Assembly: GCA_037157565.1 (NCBI GenBank)
Contig: JAZHRO010000024.1
Location: 12,096,501 to 12,160,500, forward strand
Reading direction: 5' to 3'
From: Thalassia testudinum
Lineage: Eukaryota > Streptophyta > Magnoliopsida > Alismatales > Hydrocharitaceae
Length of the DNA: 64,000 bases
Shown here: positions 1-10,735 of the stretch, piece after piece
How positions within the stretch are numbered: the first letter of the stretch is position 1
Layout: every line of letters starts with the position of its first letter
Program-made: the position numbers and the translations under genes
Notes under the pieces: model-generated
The model's input: the letters and a program-made list of their open reading frames with translations, nothing else
Told to the model about the DNA's origin: nothing
The model's database searches: none

Positions 1-3000
1 CCAATAGTCAGCAGGTGCTCATCGGGAAAATGCTCAGTGATGGGTCCGGAAGGGTCAATTATTTCAGAAGGAAGACGGGACAAGTGATCAGCTACCACAT
101 TTTGCTTTCCCGCTTTGTCGCGAATCTCAAGGTCAAATTCTTGCAACAGCAAGATCCATCGGATTAATCGAGGTTTCGCGTCCTTCTTTGCAAGGAGATG
201 CCTCACAGTTGAGTGATCCGAGTATATGATGACACGGGAACCCAGAAGGTACGATCTGAATTTTTCTAGGGCAAATACTACAGCTAGCAGCTCTTTCTCA
301 GTAACCGTATAGTTACACTGAGCCTCATCGAGTGTTTTGCTGGCGTAGTAAATGACCACAGGTTTCCCATCAATTTTCTGCCCCAAAACCGCCCCTACAG
401 CGAAGTTGGATGCATCGCACATGATCTCAAAGGGTTGAGACCAATCAGGGGACTGTAGGATCGGGGCTTGGGTGACTCGGTCACGCAGGATTTCAAATGC
501 TTGAGTGCATTCCTTGGAAATTTCGAAAGGTACATCCTTGGAGAGAAGAGTGGTCAGGGGGCGCGTGATTTTTGAAAAATCAGGGATAAATCGTCGATAA
601 AAACCGACATGCCCCAAAAAAGATCGGATGTCCTTGATCGAGCTAGGCATAGGAAGGTGAGAAATCAGATCAACCTTAGCTCGGTCCACTTGGATGCCTT
701 TTTCCGAAATTGAGTGCCCCAGGACAATTCCCTCAGGCACCATGAAATGGTTCTTTTCCCAGGAAAGAACCAAATTCACATCGATGCACCGCCTGAGTAT
801 CTGGACCAAGTGTTGGAGGCAATCGTCAAATGATGCTCCGAAAATTGAAAAGTCATCCATGAAGACTTCCAGATAATCACCTACCATATCTGAGAATATG
901 GCAAGCATGCATCGCTGAAAAGTAGCGGATGCATTGCAAAGACCGAAAGGCATCCTTCGGAAAGCATATGTTCCGAAGGGGCAGGTGAACGTGGTCTTTT
1001 CTTGGTCCTCAGGATGGATTGCCACCTGGTTGTAACCGGAGTACCCGTCAAGAAAGCAGAAGAACCTATTTCCCGCTAGTTTCTCGAGAATCTGATCAAT
1101 GAAAGGCAGTGGGAAATGATCCTTCTTCGTGGAGGAATTGAGTCGGCGGTAATCTATACAGACTCTCCACGAGTTGGCTAATCGGGTAGGAATGATTTCT
1201 CCGGTCTCAGTCGTTATAGTGGTGAGTCCTGCCTTCTTGGGCATGACCTGAATTGGGCTCACCCAACGACTATTGGAGATCGAGTAGATGATTCCGGCAT
1301 CTAACCACTTGATGATCTCCTTTTTCACGACCTCCTGCAGATTGGGGTTTAAGCGTCTCTGCATTTCACGAGAAGGTCGTGTGCCCTCTTCTGAATAGAT
1401 ATGATGAGTACAATAAGAGGGACTTATTCCAGTCAAATCATCGAGAGTCCACCCGATGGCTCTGCGATGTTGCTGGAGGACAACAATCAGATGGGATTCC
1501 TGTTCAAGACTGAGGTTGGAATTGATAATCACAGGAAGGGTCAGATTAGAACCCAAAAAGATATATTTCAAGTGAGCAGGAAGGGGCTTCAGTTCGAGGA
1601 TGGGGTTATCAGCAGCAGCGGGTGGTTCAGTATAGATGTGAGGTTCAAGGGTGGGAGTTACTGGGTTGTTCATATCTGGATTTGACTCCTCAGTTTGCGG
1701 ATCAAGATCTTTCTGCGGTTGATGAGGTATAATCAGATCATTCTGGAAGTGTGTTTCATCAACCAAAGTCCTAATGTCACAAATCTGTTCGATGACACCG
1801 CAATTGATTCCTTGTTGGGACTTAAACATATCAATTTTCAGTGTTTGATTCCCAAATTTGAGCTCTATTTGGCCCTCCTCACAGCTAATGTTGGCTCTAG
1901 CAGTAGCCAAGAAAGGTCTCCCTAAAATGATTGGTGTATCCCTAGGGTTCTCAGGTGCGTCCATATCTAAGACTATGAAGTCTACAGGAAAGTAGAAATC
2001 CCGCACTTTCACAATAACATCCTCGAGAATCCCTTTTGGTGACTTTATAGATCGATCTGCTAATTGTAATGTCACCTCAGTTGGTTTCAGCTCAGATTCT
2101 TCTAGATGGTTAAGTAAGGATGTGGGTATCAGATTTATGGAAGCACCCAAGTCTAGCAATGCTCTGTCAAATTGTGTATCACCTATCTTGCAGGAAATCA
2201 GGGGAGTACCAGGATCTTTAGCCTTGGGTGGGAGTCTGCTTAGGATTACAGAGCTGGCTTGCTCTGACAGAACAATTGGACTCCCACTCTTGGTTCGCGG
2301 CTTACGCTGGGGTGTACACACATTCTTTAAAAATCGTGCATAAGCCGGTACGTGGTGGATTGCATCCATCAAGGGGATGTTTATGTGGACCTGCTCAAAG
2401 AGCTTGACCAGGTCCTCCTCAGGGGCCACGGGTTTGGTGGTCTTCTTTCCCTTGGTCAAGGCCTCGGGAAACGGGATCTTGGTTGGTTCTTCTAGGATAG
2501 GTCCAGGTTGTGGATCCGGAACAGCGGTATCTTGGATAACTATCCTAGGGTCATGGTTATCAGGCTTGGAGTGGTTTGGATAATGCGGGTCTTGAGTTGT
2601 TTTACCACTACGTGTTGTTACAGAATTTAATCCGGCCTGATTCTGGTTTGGGTTTGGTAAGAGGGGTGGCTGCTGCTGAAATCCCGCATAAGAAGTTGAG
2701 GCTTCCATCTCGTCTGGAGATGGAGCAGTAGGGGCCTGATAAATCCATTGAGCGTGGCCTAAATTTGGATTCATAACGCGCTTCTGGGTTGGCACGTTAT
2801 TTGGGTTAGGAAGAGGTTGGGAAGGGAGTGTGCCTGGCTGGCGAGAATTTGCCAACTGGGCCAGTTGAGTTTTAACTTCAGTAAGCTCGTCCTTGTGCTG
2901 TTTTTGAATAGCCGCATTCGTTCTTTGAATGTCAGCCAGAGTCTGAAGGATTAGGGACATTTGATCCTGATTTGGCCCTGATGGATAAGTAGGGTTGGGC

Positions 3001-3320
3001 CGAGGCTGAGGCGGCTGGTAATGACGAGAGGGCTGTGGGCGGGACTGAAAAGGTGGTCTTTGGGTTTGGGAATTTCCCGCCCACTGAAAATTGGGATGGT
3101 TTCGCCATCCAGGGTTGTAAGTGTTGGAGAATGGGTCGTTCTGGATGGCGTTGAGGTCCTTGCAGGTCTGAGGAACCTCTTGAGAATCAGGGAAAGGGGG
3201 AATGGAGTTCCCCGGGCTGGTGTAGAAAGGATCGGATGATCCTCCGATCCGAGAATCAGATGGGGATGGATATGGATCCATCCTAGGGGAAGATCGGTGG
3301 AGGATGTTTTGCACAGTCTC
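1..3320 (-). CDS. Element A: Athila-like Gag C-terminus plus Pol (PR-RT-RNase H, start of IN), partial at left edge
   Basis: Minus-strand frame with no stop that I can find from the TAG at 3323-3321 to base 1, about 1,100 codons. In order: an Athila Gag motif YNPGWRNHPNFQW near 3090-3130; TTRSGK near 2600; an aspartic protease with LLDLGASINLIP near 2120-2165; RT with CIDYRRLN (about 1142-1165), FLDGYSGYNQ (about 1020-1066) and the catalytic FMDD (about 852-866); RNase H with MCDASNFAVGAVLGQ (about 385-425) and YSDHST (about 205-225); then the linker before integrase at the edge. It copies retrotransposon RNA into cDNA in cytoplasmic particles. It shares its frame with the Gag piece upstream, separated only by one TAG. 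It is the best-kept Athila pol here, so A may be younger than C and D. Integrase lies outside the window. Confidence 0.9.
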
Positions 3321-4124
3321 CTATGTGGAAGGAGGTTGTGCAAAGGAGTTACGCGCGGAGGTGGCTCGCTGCAAGTGCTGAGTCAGCTCATCCACCTTCT
3401 TCTCAATGATTGAAACCTTGTCCAATCGACTGGCCATTAATTCCAGGTCGACTGATGCGGACAGGCCCTGCGTCTCATGTGCTCCCCTAAGATTCGTCGC
3501 TACGCGGGTATTCGTCCTGTCGAATAATCCCATGGAGTCATTGTTGATGGAGTTCTCGCACATGTTTTCGAGAATCTCCCACACGGTGTCTTCATGTTGA
3601 CCCATGATATTTCCTCCGCAAGTTGCATTGACGAAAAGGCGGATGTCCTCACGGAGTCCCTGGTAAAAAGATTGGACTTGTTCCCATTTAGGAACTCCGT
3701 GATGGGGGCACTTTCTCATGAGATCCTGAAAACGATCCCATGCCTCATGGAGAGGTTCTCCTGATTGTTGAGTGAAGTGTGTAATCTGATGGCGCAAGGC
3801 GTTGGTCCGACCAACGGGAAAAAACTTTTTCAAAAACTCGGATTGAAGTTCTTCCCAAGTGTTGATCGGCTGGGTCTGAGTTTGATACCAATGGGCGGCC
3901 TTGTCCATAAGAGAAAAGGAGAACATCTTCATGAGAAGAATATCCCGATTTTGTTTGATGTGCTGGAAGGGATCTTCAGAATTAAGCCCATGGAATTTAG
4001 GTATAACATGAATCATGTTGGGCTTTAATTCGGAATCAGGTCCTCCAGTTGGGATTCTGACTCGAGGCTCAATGGCCACCGCAGCAGGATTGTAGTGGTC
4101 CCGCATCATAGGACGCTGTGGTGG
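3321..4124 (-). pseudogene. Element A Gag, central part (retrotransposon gag domain)
   Basis: The minus-strand frame encodes a typical Athila capsid-like region: PKFHGLNSEDPFQHI, AAHWYQTQ, FLKKFFPVGRTNALR and KCPHHGVPKWEQVQSFYQGL, ending with a predicted helical stretch around ASRLDKVSIIEKKVDEL. A single TAG at 3323-3321 closes it, and the downstream Gag/Pol continues in the same frame, so the stop looks like a point mutation or a readthrough position. The 5' part of the same gene lies beyond the inserted solo LTR, at 5851-6084. Leaving out the LTR and one target-site copy keeps the frame continuous (codon starts at 5853 and 4124 are in phase), which supports one original gene. Confidence 0.88.
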
Positions 4125-4129
4125 GTGCG
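4125..4129. repeat. Target site duplication, left copy (gtgcg) of solo LTR B1
   Basis: The 5 bp gtgcg lies directly before the LTR start TGATGTAAAC and is repeated exactly at 5851-5855 after the LTR end GTTCAACA. This is the expected 5-bp duplication of Ty3/gypsy integrases. Confidence 0.85.
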
Positions 4130-4911
4130 TGATGTAAACACATTTACACTACTTAAAATGTCTATTTATGCATGTTCTTAAGCATAGGATTGCATTTCAT
4201 GATATAAATATTGCATTACATGCATCATCTTGCATTTAGAGTAGTTTGAATAAAATGGAGGTTAATTGTCTCTTTTTATGTGCTTGGATAGGGCAAATAT
4301 TTTATCGGGGCCTCGGATCAAAGATCCAACCGTATGGATATGATCAGGGCGACGATTGGAGTTCAACGACTCCAAGATCACCCTAATCAGGCATCCGTAG
4401 CATCAGATAGAGACCGGGGAACCCTAGAAGATCAAGGGCCAGGATGGTGTAAATCCGCACTTCAGATGGAAAATTCGACCACACGGATGAATTCGGATCG
4501 ACGATCGCAGCCGAACGACACAAAAATCGAGTCAATCCGACATCCGTGGCACCATCTACAACTTCCAGAAGATGGACGGCCAAGATGGCGCCACGTGGCG
4601 CCATCCCAGCCGCCCAATCGGCCGCAGGAGTCCTGTGAAGACCGCGCACCGTCTCCTCCGCGTTTAAAAACGTCCGCGCGACCATTTCGCCCGCGTAGCG
4701 CAGCGGCGACGCAGCAGCGGGCGAAGCGGAGGTCGCGGGTTCGAGCCGCGGTGAGCGGGTGGAAGGCGCGGGCGAGCGGGCGCGCACGAGCGTCGGATGA
4801 AGATCCAACGGCCGCGCGCGCCCGATAGCGCCGACGCGCAATTGGACGCTCTGGTGGACGCTCGATCGCACGCGGGCGGGCGCGCTACGCAGCGGGCGCG
4901 GACGCGATCTA

Positions 4912-4939
4912 AGCCGTCCGATCTCGCGATCGGACGGCT
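4912..4939. repeat. Perfect inverted repeat in U3 of LTR B1
   Basis: Two 12-bp arms (AGCCGTCCGATC and GATCGGACGGCT) are separated by a 4-base loop. The same structure, with one mismatch, is at 19659-19686 in LTR B2. It sits about 170 bp upstream of the TATA box. Confidence 0.8.
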
Positions 4940-5019
4940 GAGACGACGCGGACGTGCGTATGCGTTACGCGCGCAGGCCAGCCGAGCGGGCGCGCGTGGG
5001 CGCGGCGGCGACGGCGGGG

Positions 5020-5049
5020 CTTTAGCGACGGTTTTATCCGTCACTAAAG
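5020..5049. repeat. Inverted repeat CTTTAGCGACGG / CCGTCACTAAAG upstream of the B1 TATA box
   Basis: The arms are nearly complementary with a short TTTTAT centre, about 60 bp upstream of the TATA box. The same palindrome is at 19546-19575 in LTR B2, so it belongs to the LTR family. Confidence 0.75.
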
Positions 5050-5105
5050 ACCCCTTATTTATTATTTTGAAGATGTAATGTCCATTTTGCCCCCACTCCT
5101 TGCAA

Positions 5106-5115
5106 CTATAAAAGG
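5106..5115 (+). promoter_or_regulatory. TATA box of LTR B1
   Basis: CTATAAAAGG on the plus strand, in the U3 orientation of the LTR. The corresponding site in B2 (near 19484-19493, minus strand) reads CTATGAAAGG, a changed TATA box. Confidence 0.7.
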
Positions 5116-5850
5116 AGACCCCCTCCATACGAAATTTTCATCCCTTCCTTCTCCTCTCTACCTCTCCAAAGCTCAAGAGAAGCTTGTCCCACACCCGGGA
5201 TGCTTCTCGCGAGATAAAGTCCAAATTTTCGTCCCCCTTCGGAAGTGGATCCCGCGACGACGACGGCGTGCTGCTTCGTTCCCGTTCTTCTGCTTCGTCC
5301 TCCTTCGTCCCGCTTCGTTCTCCTTCGTCCAGGCGTCGTCCCGTCCGGCTCGTCCTCCAAGCGACCGTCGAGGAGGATTTCTCTCTCCCTATTCTTTTTA
5401 CTGCTTTCTAGTATAGATTTACTGCTTTCTAGAGTAGTCTATTCGTCCTCCGAGCGATCGTCGAGGAGGACATTTCTCCCTCCATTCTTTTAATGCTTTT
5501 TAGAGTAATTGTTTTATGTTTTCTAGTTGTAATGAAAGAACTCTTTTATGATAAATTCCTTGTCTATTCTACATCTCATTTTGATTTCCATGTATAGTAT
5601 TCCTTCTCTCTCTCTTACTCCCTCTCTCTCTTTTATTTGTTGTAGATACTTAGATAGTTTAAATTGAATTTCTTGGTGACAAAATAAAAAGAAACGCGGA
5701 GTTTTTAAATCAAACGTTCGCCTCCCTGTGTTCGACCCGGAATTCTTATTTCGGTATAAATTTTATTTGTTGAACACGAATCCTTCGCTTTCGAACTACA
5801 ACGACGGGTTTTCCAAAACCAAACACGTTAGCGTAGATTCTCGTTCAACA

Positions 5851-6084
5851 GTGCGCGAAGTTTTGGAAGAGGTCATTGAGTCGCTGGAGCTGGTGCTCCA
5901 GATTATTTTCTTCCTCAACTGGCTGAGCCATGATGGGGGAAGAAGAAGAACTTGGTTCTGAATCAGAAGAGAGAATAATGTGAGGGTGTTGCTGCACAAA
6001 CACGGGCGTCGAGGCTTGGCCTTGACGAGAGCGAATTTCTAAAGGAGGTCTTAAGGGTGGTCTTAAGGACCTCCTTCCGTACAT
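5851..6084 (-). pseudogene. Element A Gag, N-terminal part
   Basis: An ATG at 6084 starts a minus-strand frame, MYGRRSLRPPLRPPLEIRS, with an acidic serine-rich stretch and a leucine-rich segment (NLEHQLQRLNDLFQNF). It reads straight into the solo LTR at 5850. It is in phase with the Gag centre on the other side of that LTR, so it is the N-terminus of the same gene. I chose this ATG because it is the first in frame after the leader and because Athila Gag proteins commonly begin with an Arg/Pro-rich segment. It overlaps the right-hand target-site copy at 5851-5855. Confidence 0.75.
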
Positions 6085-6993
6085 GCACTGTTGGAAGAGA
6101 TGAGTTTAGAAGGTGCTGGACCCAATCAAGACACCCAAAAATGTGTTGGGTGACTATAGTGGTGCGGGGTAGATGGACCCCTTGATCAGAAAGATCGTCC
6201 ACCTGAGAATTACCTGGGCAGCCAGAGAGGGAGAGTCCCGCAAAGACCCCTACACGGTAGAGCGTCCCCACGGGTTACAGGGTTTCCCCCACCCGACCTC
6301 TCTTGTCACTGCGGTTCCAGGTAGACCAGAATGGGGATCTTGGCCTCTTAAGTCTACCAATTTTTACTTTAAGATCAGGGTGCTTAAGGTTTCACTTGAA
6401 CTTTAGTCTTTTAAGTGCAAAGAGTGACCTAATTTAAGGTTGGTTGACCCAAGGGGTCAACTTTACCTCTTGTTTCCTTTGAGAGCTTTTAGGTCTTGTC
6501 TTTTAGGGTTCAAGTGTTTAGAGAGGCAATTGTTTTAGGTTTTCTTTGAATAGGTATTTTCAGACAAGGGCTTGGGCACACTTCATTTGGTTTTCTCAAT
6601 TCTTGCTTAAGGAGTGTGTCTCCAAATCCCTAGTGTTGGATCCTAGGTTGGCTCTACTTGGTCCAGTTAGCTCTTTGTTGGGTAATTAGGGCTCAAGCAA
6701 GAATGTGTTAGCCCCTAAATACCCTTAATAGTGTGTAGGAATAATGGGTTGAAAACATGCAACTTTTTATGGTTACTAAGTATGGAAGACAGGTTAGCCC
6801 TATATTGCTTGTTCTTTTCTTTTCTTCCTCTTTAGAGTTTAGGGGTTAATAGCGAGAGGAAAAAATTTACCTGTCCTCGGAGTGGTTGTCGTGCGGTTGC
6901 TTGTCTTCTTGATTTCCTGTAGCTGCACAAAAGAGAGGAGATTATCAGAAATTAAAAAGAAACAGGAATGTTTACCTCTAGAATAGCCATTGC
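6085..6993 (-). other. Element A 5' leader between PBS and gag
   Basis: About 0.9 kb without a convincing open frame between the primer binding site and the Gag start. It should be the untranslated leader of the element A RNA. I see no gene in it. Confidence 0.7.
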
Positions 6994-7011
6994 TCCCCGG
7001 CAACGGTGCCA
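6994..7011 (-). other. Primer binding site of element A (tRNA-Asp type)
   Basis: The minus strand reads TGGCACCGTTGCCGGGGA, matching the complement of the plant tRNA-Asp 3' end (TGGCGCCGTTGCCGGGGA) except for one G-to-A change. It lies five bases inside the LTR edge at 7017, as expected for Athila elements. Confidence 0.88.
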
Positions 7012-7194
7012 AAAACTGGTGACGACCTTCCTCTATAGTTCTATTATTTCGTCGTAGTATAGTATAGAGAAGTGATTACCAGTTTAATACAATTTGTTAC
7101 TCGGAAATAAAAGAGTTCCCGAGGTCGAACTCAGGGAGCAAGTTGTATTCTAGGGGTACAAAGTTTCTTTTACAAAAATAAAGAGAGAGAGAGA

Positions 7195-7620
7195 GAATTT
7201 GTTGGCTTCTTTCTTCTTCTCTTCTTTTCTCTTTGCTTATCCTCTCCTTCTCTTCCTTCTCAGATCTTCTGCTTTCTTCCTTTGTTCTTCTTCTTTATCT
7301 GCAGTGGTGATGTTCTTCTTCTTCTTTCAGCTGTTGTTTCTGCTTTGTCTCTTTCTTTTTCTTTTTCCTTGCGGTCCTTGTCCTGTTCTTCTTCCTTTTT
7401 TCTGCCTTCAGAGCGTCGTCTGATTTTCCAATCAGACGACTTAAACCGCCGCTGCTACAGTGCCGCTCGGTGCTCCTTCTTCCTTCAGCTTTCGTCGTCC
7501 TTCTTCTTCTTTGCTCAGCGGGCGTCTTTCTTCTTCGCCTTCTGTTCTTTGCTTCGAGCAGTCCTAGCTGCTCTTCTTCCGTCAGTCTTCTTCTTCACCT
7601 GTGCCTGCACCCTTCGAAGT
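7195..7620. repeat. Pyrimidine-rich tract (GA-rich on the element's sense strand) in LTR A copy 1
   Basis: Long runs of cttcttctt/ttcctt type sequence. Equivalent tracts are at about 17400-17815 and 43198-43690 in the other LTR A copies. It lies on the U5 side of the TATA box, so it would be transcribed as GA-rich leader RNA. Confidence 0.75.
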
Positions 7621-8840
7621 TTTCGTCAGCGGGCAAAAACCTACTCTACCCTCCCCCCCCGCGTTTCTCTCTCACAGAAGCCGCTCTTAGGAAAGCTCTC
7701 CGAGAGTTGCCGGGTAGTCGGGTACGGGTCGCGCCCGGGTCCAGGCCCACCGGCGTGCGTGGTGGGCGAGGAGTGCAGGTCAGGCTAAGTCGGGTCGGGC
7801 CAGGTCCGCGAGGCGTGAGCGCGGACGAGACCGGGTAACCGGGCGGGTGAAGGGGACCTCACCCCGTGTGCTGAGGCGACAAGCCTCCAGCACTTTTTCA
7901 CTTTATACCGCTGCGCCTCTTCAGAGTTTTCCGAGGTGGGACTAAATGTCCCACCCCAAGTTGGCACCTGCGCGGAGGAAGCAGCTGGTAATCGCGGCTT
8001 TACGCGAGGCCTTCGCGCGAGGGCTTCGCTTCAGTTGCAGCTTGACGCTTTGCCGAAATGCCTCGCACAGCCTGGGAGTCGAATTTGGGCGTGGCACGCC
8101 TGCAGCTGCAGGCGGAAGCAGCTCCTTCTGCACGGCAATGGCGGCGGAGGACGGGTGACCTATTCACAGCAAAACGGCCTCTCGGCCTAATCAGAAGGTG
8201 CCGGGAGCTTCGCCAGAGTGCGGCGAAGCTCGTGCGGGTGGTGGCGAGGCGTGGGGCGACGTGCAAGGGCTGCCCTAGGTCAGACTGCGGGTCGGAAAGT
8301 GGGTGTGTTCGGTGGACTTGCAGAGGTCGGGTGGCGGGTTGGAAGGGCGGAAATGGATCAGGGTGAGGAGGCGGAGATTATGTGCAGGTCGGCGAGCCGT
8401 GTGGGGTGCTGGAGTGATGGGAGCGACTCGCCGGAGGATGGCCGGAGGCGGAGAAGGTGAGGGTGATCGGTCGGAATCGAGGGCGACAGTAAATGTTTAA
8501 AGTGAGGAAAAGGAAGAGGGGAGGAAGAGGAGGAGTTCTACCTACTTAACAGGACGAGGAGGGGCCGGAGCAGGCGACAGTCGTATCGACTGTCGCCGGA
8601 GAAGAAGCTGCCCAGAGGAAGGAGCGACGGCGAGGAGAGGGCTGGAGAGGCGCGCGCTGGGTGCGGCGCGGCGCGGGAAGAGCGGGGGAAAAAGTCTCTG
8701 CTGCTGGTATTGCGGCAGAGCGAAGAGGAGGAGGAGGAGGAACCGCCGGAGCTGGTGGGCATCTGCCGGAGTGGGAAGAGAGGAAAGTTGTGGGTTTTCT
8801 CCGTCAGATCCGAGCTGCTCAGAACGGCGGAGCGACGGGG

Positions 8841-8850
8841 GTATTTATAG
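8841..8850 (-). promoter_or_regulatory. TATA box of LTR A copy 1
   Basis: CTATAAATAC on the minus strand. A small inverted repeat, CCGTGCG-TT-CGCACGG, at 8931-8946 lies about 80 bp upstream. The TATA-hairpin spacing is kept in the other copies. Confidence 0.7.
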
Positions 8851-9759
8851 AGGCGGAATCAGAGAGGAGGGCGGAGGAAGACGACGTGTCTCCCTCGCCG
8901 GAGGACGCCGGAGATGGAGACCCATACCGTCCGTGCGTTCGCACGGCCGGTATGGTGGGTTGCAGCGACCAGGGGGGTTCTCCTGCGACGGCTGACGACG
9001 TAGGGTACCCCCATTTGTCCTGGCAGGCCCTCCCCCTCACCCTGCGCGGCGCCATGCTCCGCGCAAGGTCGCCGGAGCATGGTGCTGGCAGGTTTTGCAG
9101 GGAGGACCTGAACGCAAAGAACGAAGGAGAGTTAGGGGCCAAAATGCGAGGGTTCAAAAGTTGAGGGCCAAAAAGTAAATAGATGAGGGCCAAAATGTAA
9201 AGTTGGTCAAGAAGGTTTCTTCTTAGGCTCAAGTTTTTATACGTGACTAATTAGGACCTAAGGAATATGATGGTGAATTTTATTTCTAGATTAAACCTTG
9301 TTTGACTAGTCAATTTACGCAAAAACCCAAATTAAGTTATTAATTGGGTATGGTTCTCAATGTAGGTCAAGATGGGTTCTTAAGGCAAAATTGAAGGTTC
9401 TAAACCCTAGAGATTATTTTTCTATGAATTTTAGAGGGTTTATTCCATTTTTACTTTGCCTTGAACCTCGTGAATTGAAGTGGGTTTGTTTTAGGGTTAC
9501 AGGTTATCATTTAGTTCCTTGGAATTGCTGTAACTCTTATCAGATCATCCCACTTTCCTTCTTATTTGGTTTGTTTGACCTATGTTTGGACCTGTATGCA
9601 GATTATACTGGTAAAATCGCATTTTTACCCCTTTTGACTTGTTTTCTCCTTAAACTCAGAATTCTCTGAGTTAAGCCTTTCCTTGAGTTATGTAGGAGCT
9701 TTTATCCTTTGTATTAGGTCAAAATGAGCTAGTTATGGCTCATGATGAGGTTCTCATCA

Positions 9760-9848
9760 AGGGCATCCTGATGGTTACATCGGACCTAGATATTGGTTTG
9801 ATTCATATGATTTTGCTAAGGGACTAGCAAAACCTAGGCATAGGGGAA
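9760..9848 (+). mobile_element. 3' internal end of older element Z with polypurine tract
   Basis: Between LTR copy 1 of element A and the next LTR are 89 bases that end in an Athila-type 3' signal: an inverted repeat TTTTGCTAAG...CTAGCAAAA at 9811-9832 and then CCTAGGCATAGGGGAA (9833-9848) directly before the LTR start at 9849. This is the plus-strand priming site of an element whose body lay to the left and was displaced by the insertion of element A. Confidence 0.75.
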
Positions 9849-10725
9849 TGATGGGAAAACCATTACGAGCCATAACTAGCTCAATTTGATCTGATAAAGT
9901 CAATAATGGCTCCCACATATCAGTCAGAAGGTTTCTTGGGTAGGTTGAATTGTTTTGAGAAGAAAAGAAGAAGACTAGGTTATTTTTGCAATTTTACCAG
10001 TAATCCATAAACACAGAATAACTAGAAATGGGTTTTCACACATTTCAGGAATTAAATGACATCTGCAACCTTAAAAATAAACTCGCTTAATCTACTGAGG
10101 TTCTGGTCAAAGTAAAATTCACCCAAACTCTCTAAAATTAATAAAAAAATATTCTCTTGGGTTTGGTACCTTCAATTTGATCATCAGAACCCGTCTTGAC
10201 CCAAAACAGAGCTACAGACAGATTATTACCCTAATTTGGATTTTTACATAAATTACCCAATCAAACTAGGTCAAAACTAAAATCCAATTTCACCATTGGA
10301 TTCCTTAGGTCCAAATTAGGTTTGTATCAAAACTTGGGCCCAATCTGAGATTATTTCGACCTAGTTTGCATTTTGGTCCAAGTCTGATTTTTTTATCTCA
10401 AATGGCCCCTCAACTTTTTAATTTCTTACACAAAACCCCCCAACTTTATCATCATCTTCTTCAAAAAGGTCCCCGCTGCACAAAACTCCTAAGCCTAAAG
10501 CTCCGGCGACAATCAATCAAGGATTTCTCCTTGATTGATTGATAAAACTTTCTCACATTTGAACTAGAGATCCCACCTGAAATCCTCTTCCAATCAGACC
10601 GATTCTTGAGCTTCAACTCTTTCCTAATCTCTCATGCGAACGCATGAGAAATTTAGGTTTCCAACTCCGGCGAACCCTCCAAGTTCAAAAGCTTGATTCC
10701 TAAGCTTAAACCAACTCCCTAAGGC

Positions 10726-10735
10726 CTATAAAAGG
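10726..10735 (+). promoter_or_regulatory. TATA box of the Z LTR
   Basis: CTATAAAAGG on the plus strand, 77 bp downstream of the conserved U3 hairpin (10630-10649). Confidence 0.65.

Larger units (their letters stand above)
4130..5850 (+). mobile_element. Solo LTR B1 inside the Gag gene of element A
   Basis: A 1,721-bp sequence starting TGATGTAAAC and ending GTTCAACA. It matches, in reverse complement, the LTR at 18811-20526 along its whole length (for example, 5700-5850 against 18811-18960 and 4130-4330 against 20320-20526). Exact 5-bp duplications flank it and there is no internal region, so it is a solo LTR left by LTR-LTR recombination. The promoter direction is plus: a TATA box CTATAAAAGG is at 5106-5115. 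U3 carries a very GC-rich stretch (about 4650-5040) with long inverted repeats. The segment CCTCCCTGTGTTCGACC near 5721 is the conserved U5 motif of this LTR type. Confidence 0.92.
7017..9759 (-). mobile_element. 5' LTR of element A (LTR family A, copy 1)
   Basis: A 2.74-kb LTR next to the primer site at its left edge. Its plus strand begins TGGTGACGACC and ends TTCTCATCA. It is homologous to the solo LTRs at 17228-24552 and 42887-45836: all share the 'gggtccaggc...' block (about 7735-7920), a long pyrimidine tract, a TATA box on the minus strand (CTATAAATAC at 8850-8841) and a hairpin upstream of it (8931-8946). The LTR promoter drives minus-strand transcription of element A. The pyrimidine tract at about 7195-7620 becomes a purine-rich RNA segment. 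The open frames inside are not coding. Confidence 0.9.

Noticed and set aside
5020..5049. Terminal inverted repeat of a DNA transposon
   Set aside because: The palindrome is present in both B LTRs with no target duplication around it and no transposon ends nearby, so it is part of the LTR.
8000..9230. Overlapping GC-rich open frames suggestive of a host gene
   Set aside because: They fall entirely inside LTR A copy 1. Homologous positions in copies 2 and 3 are not open in the same frames.
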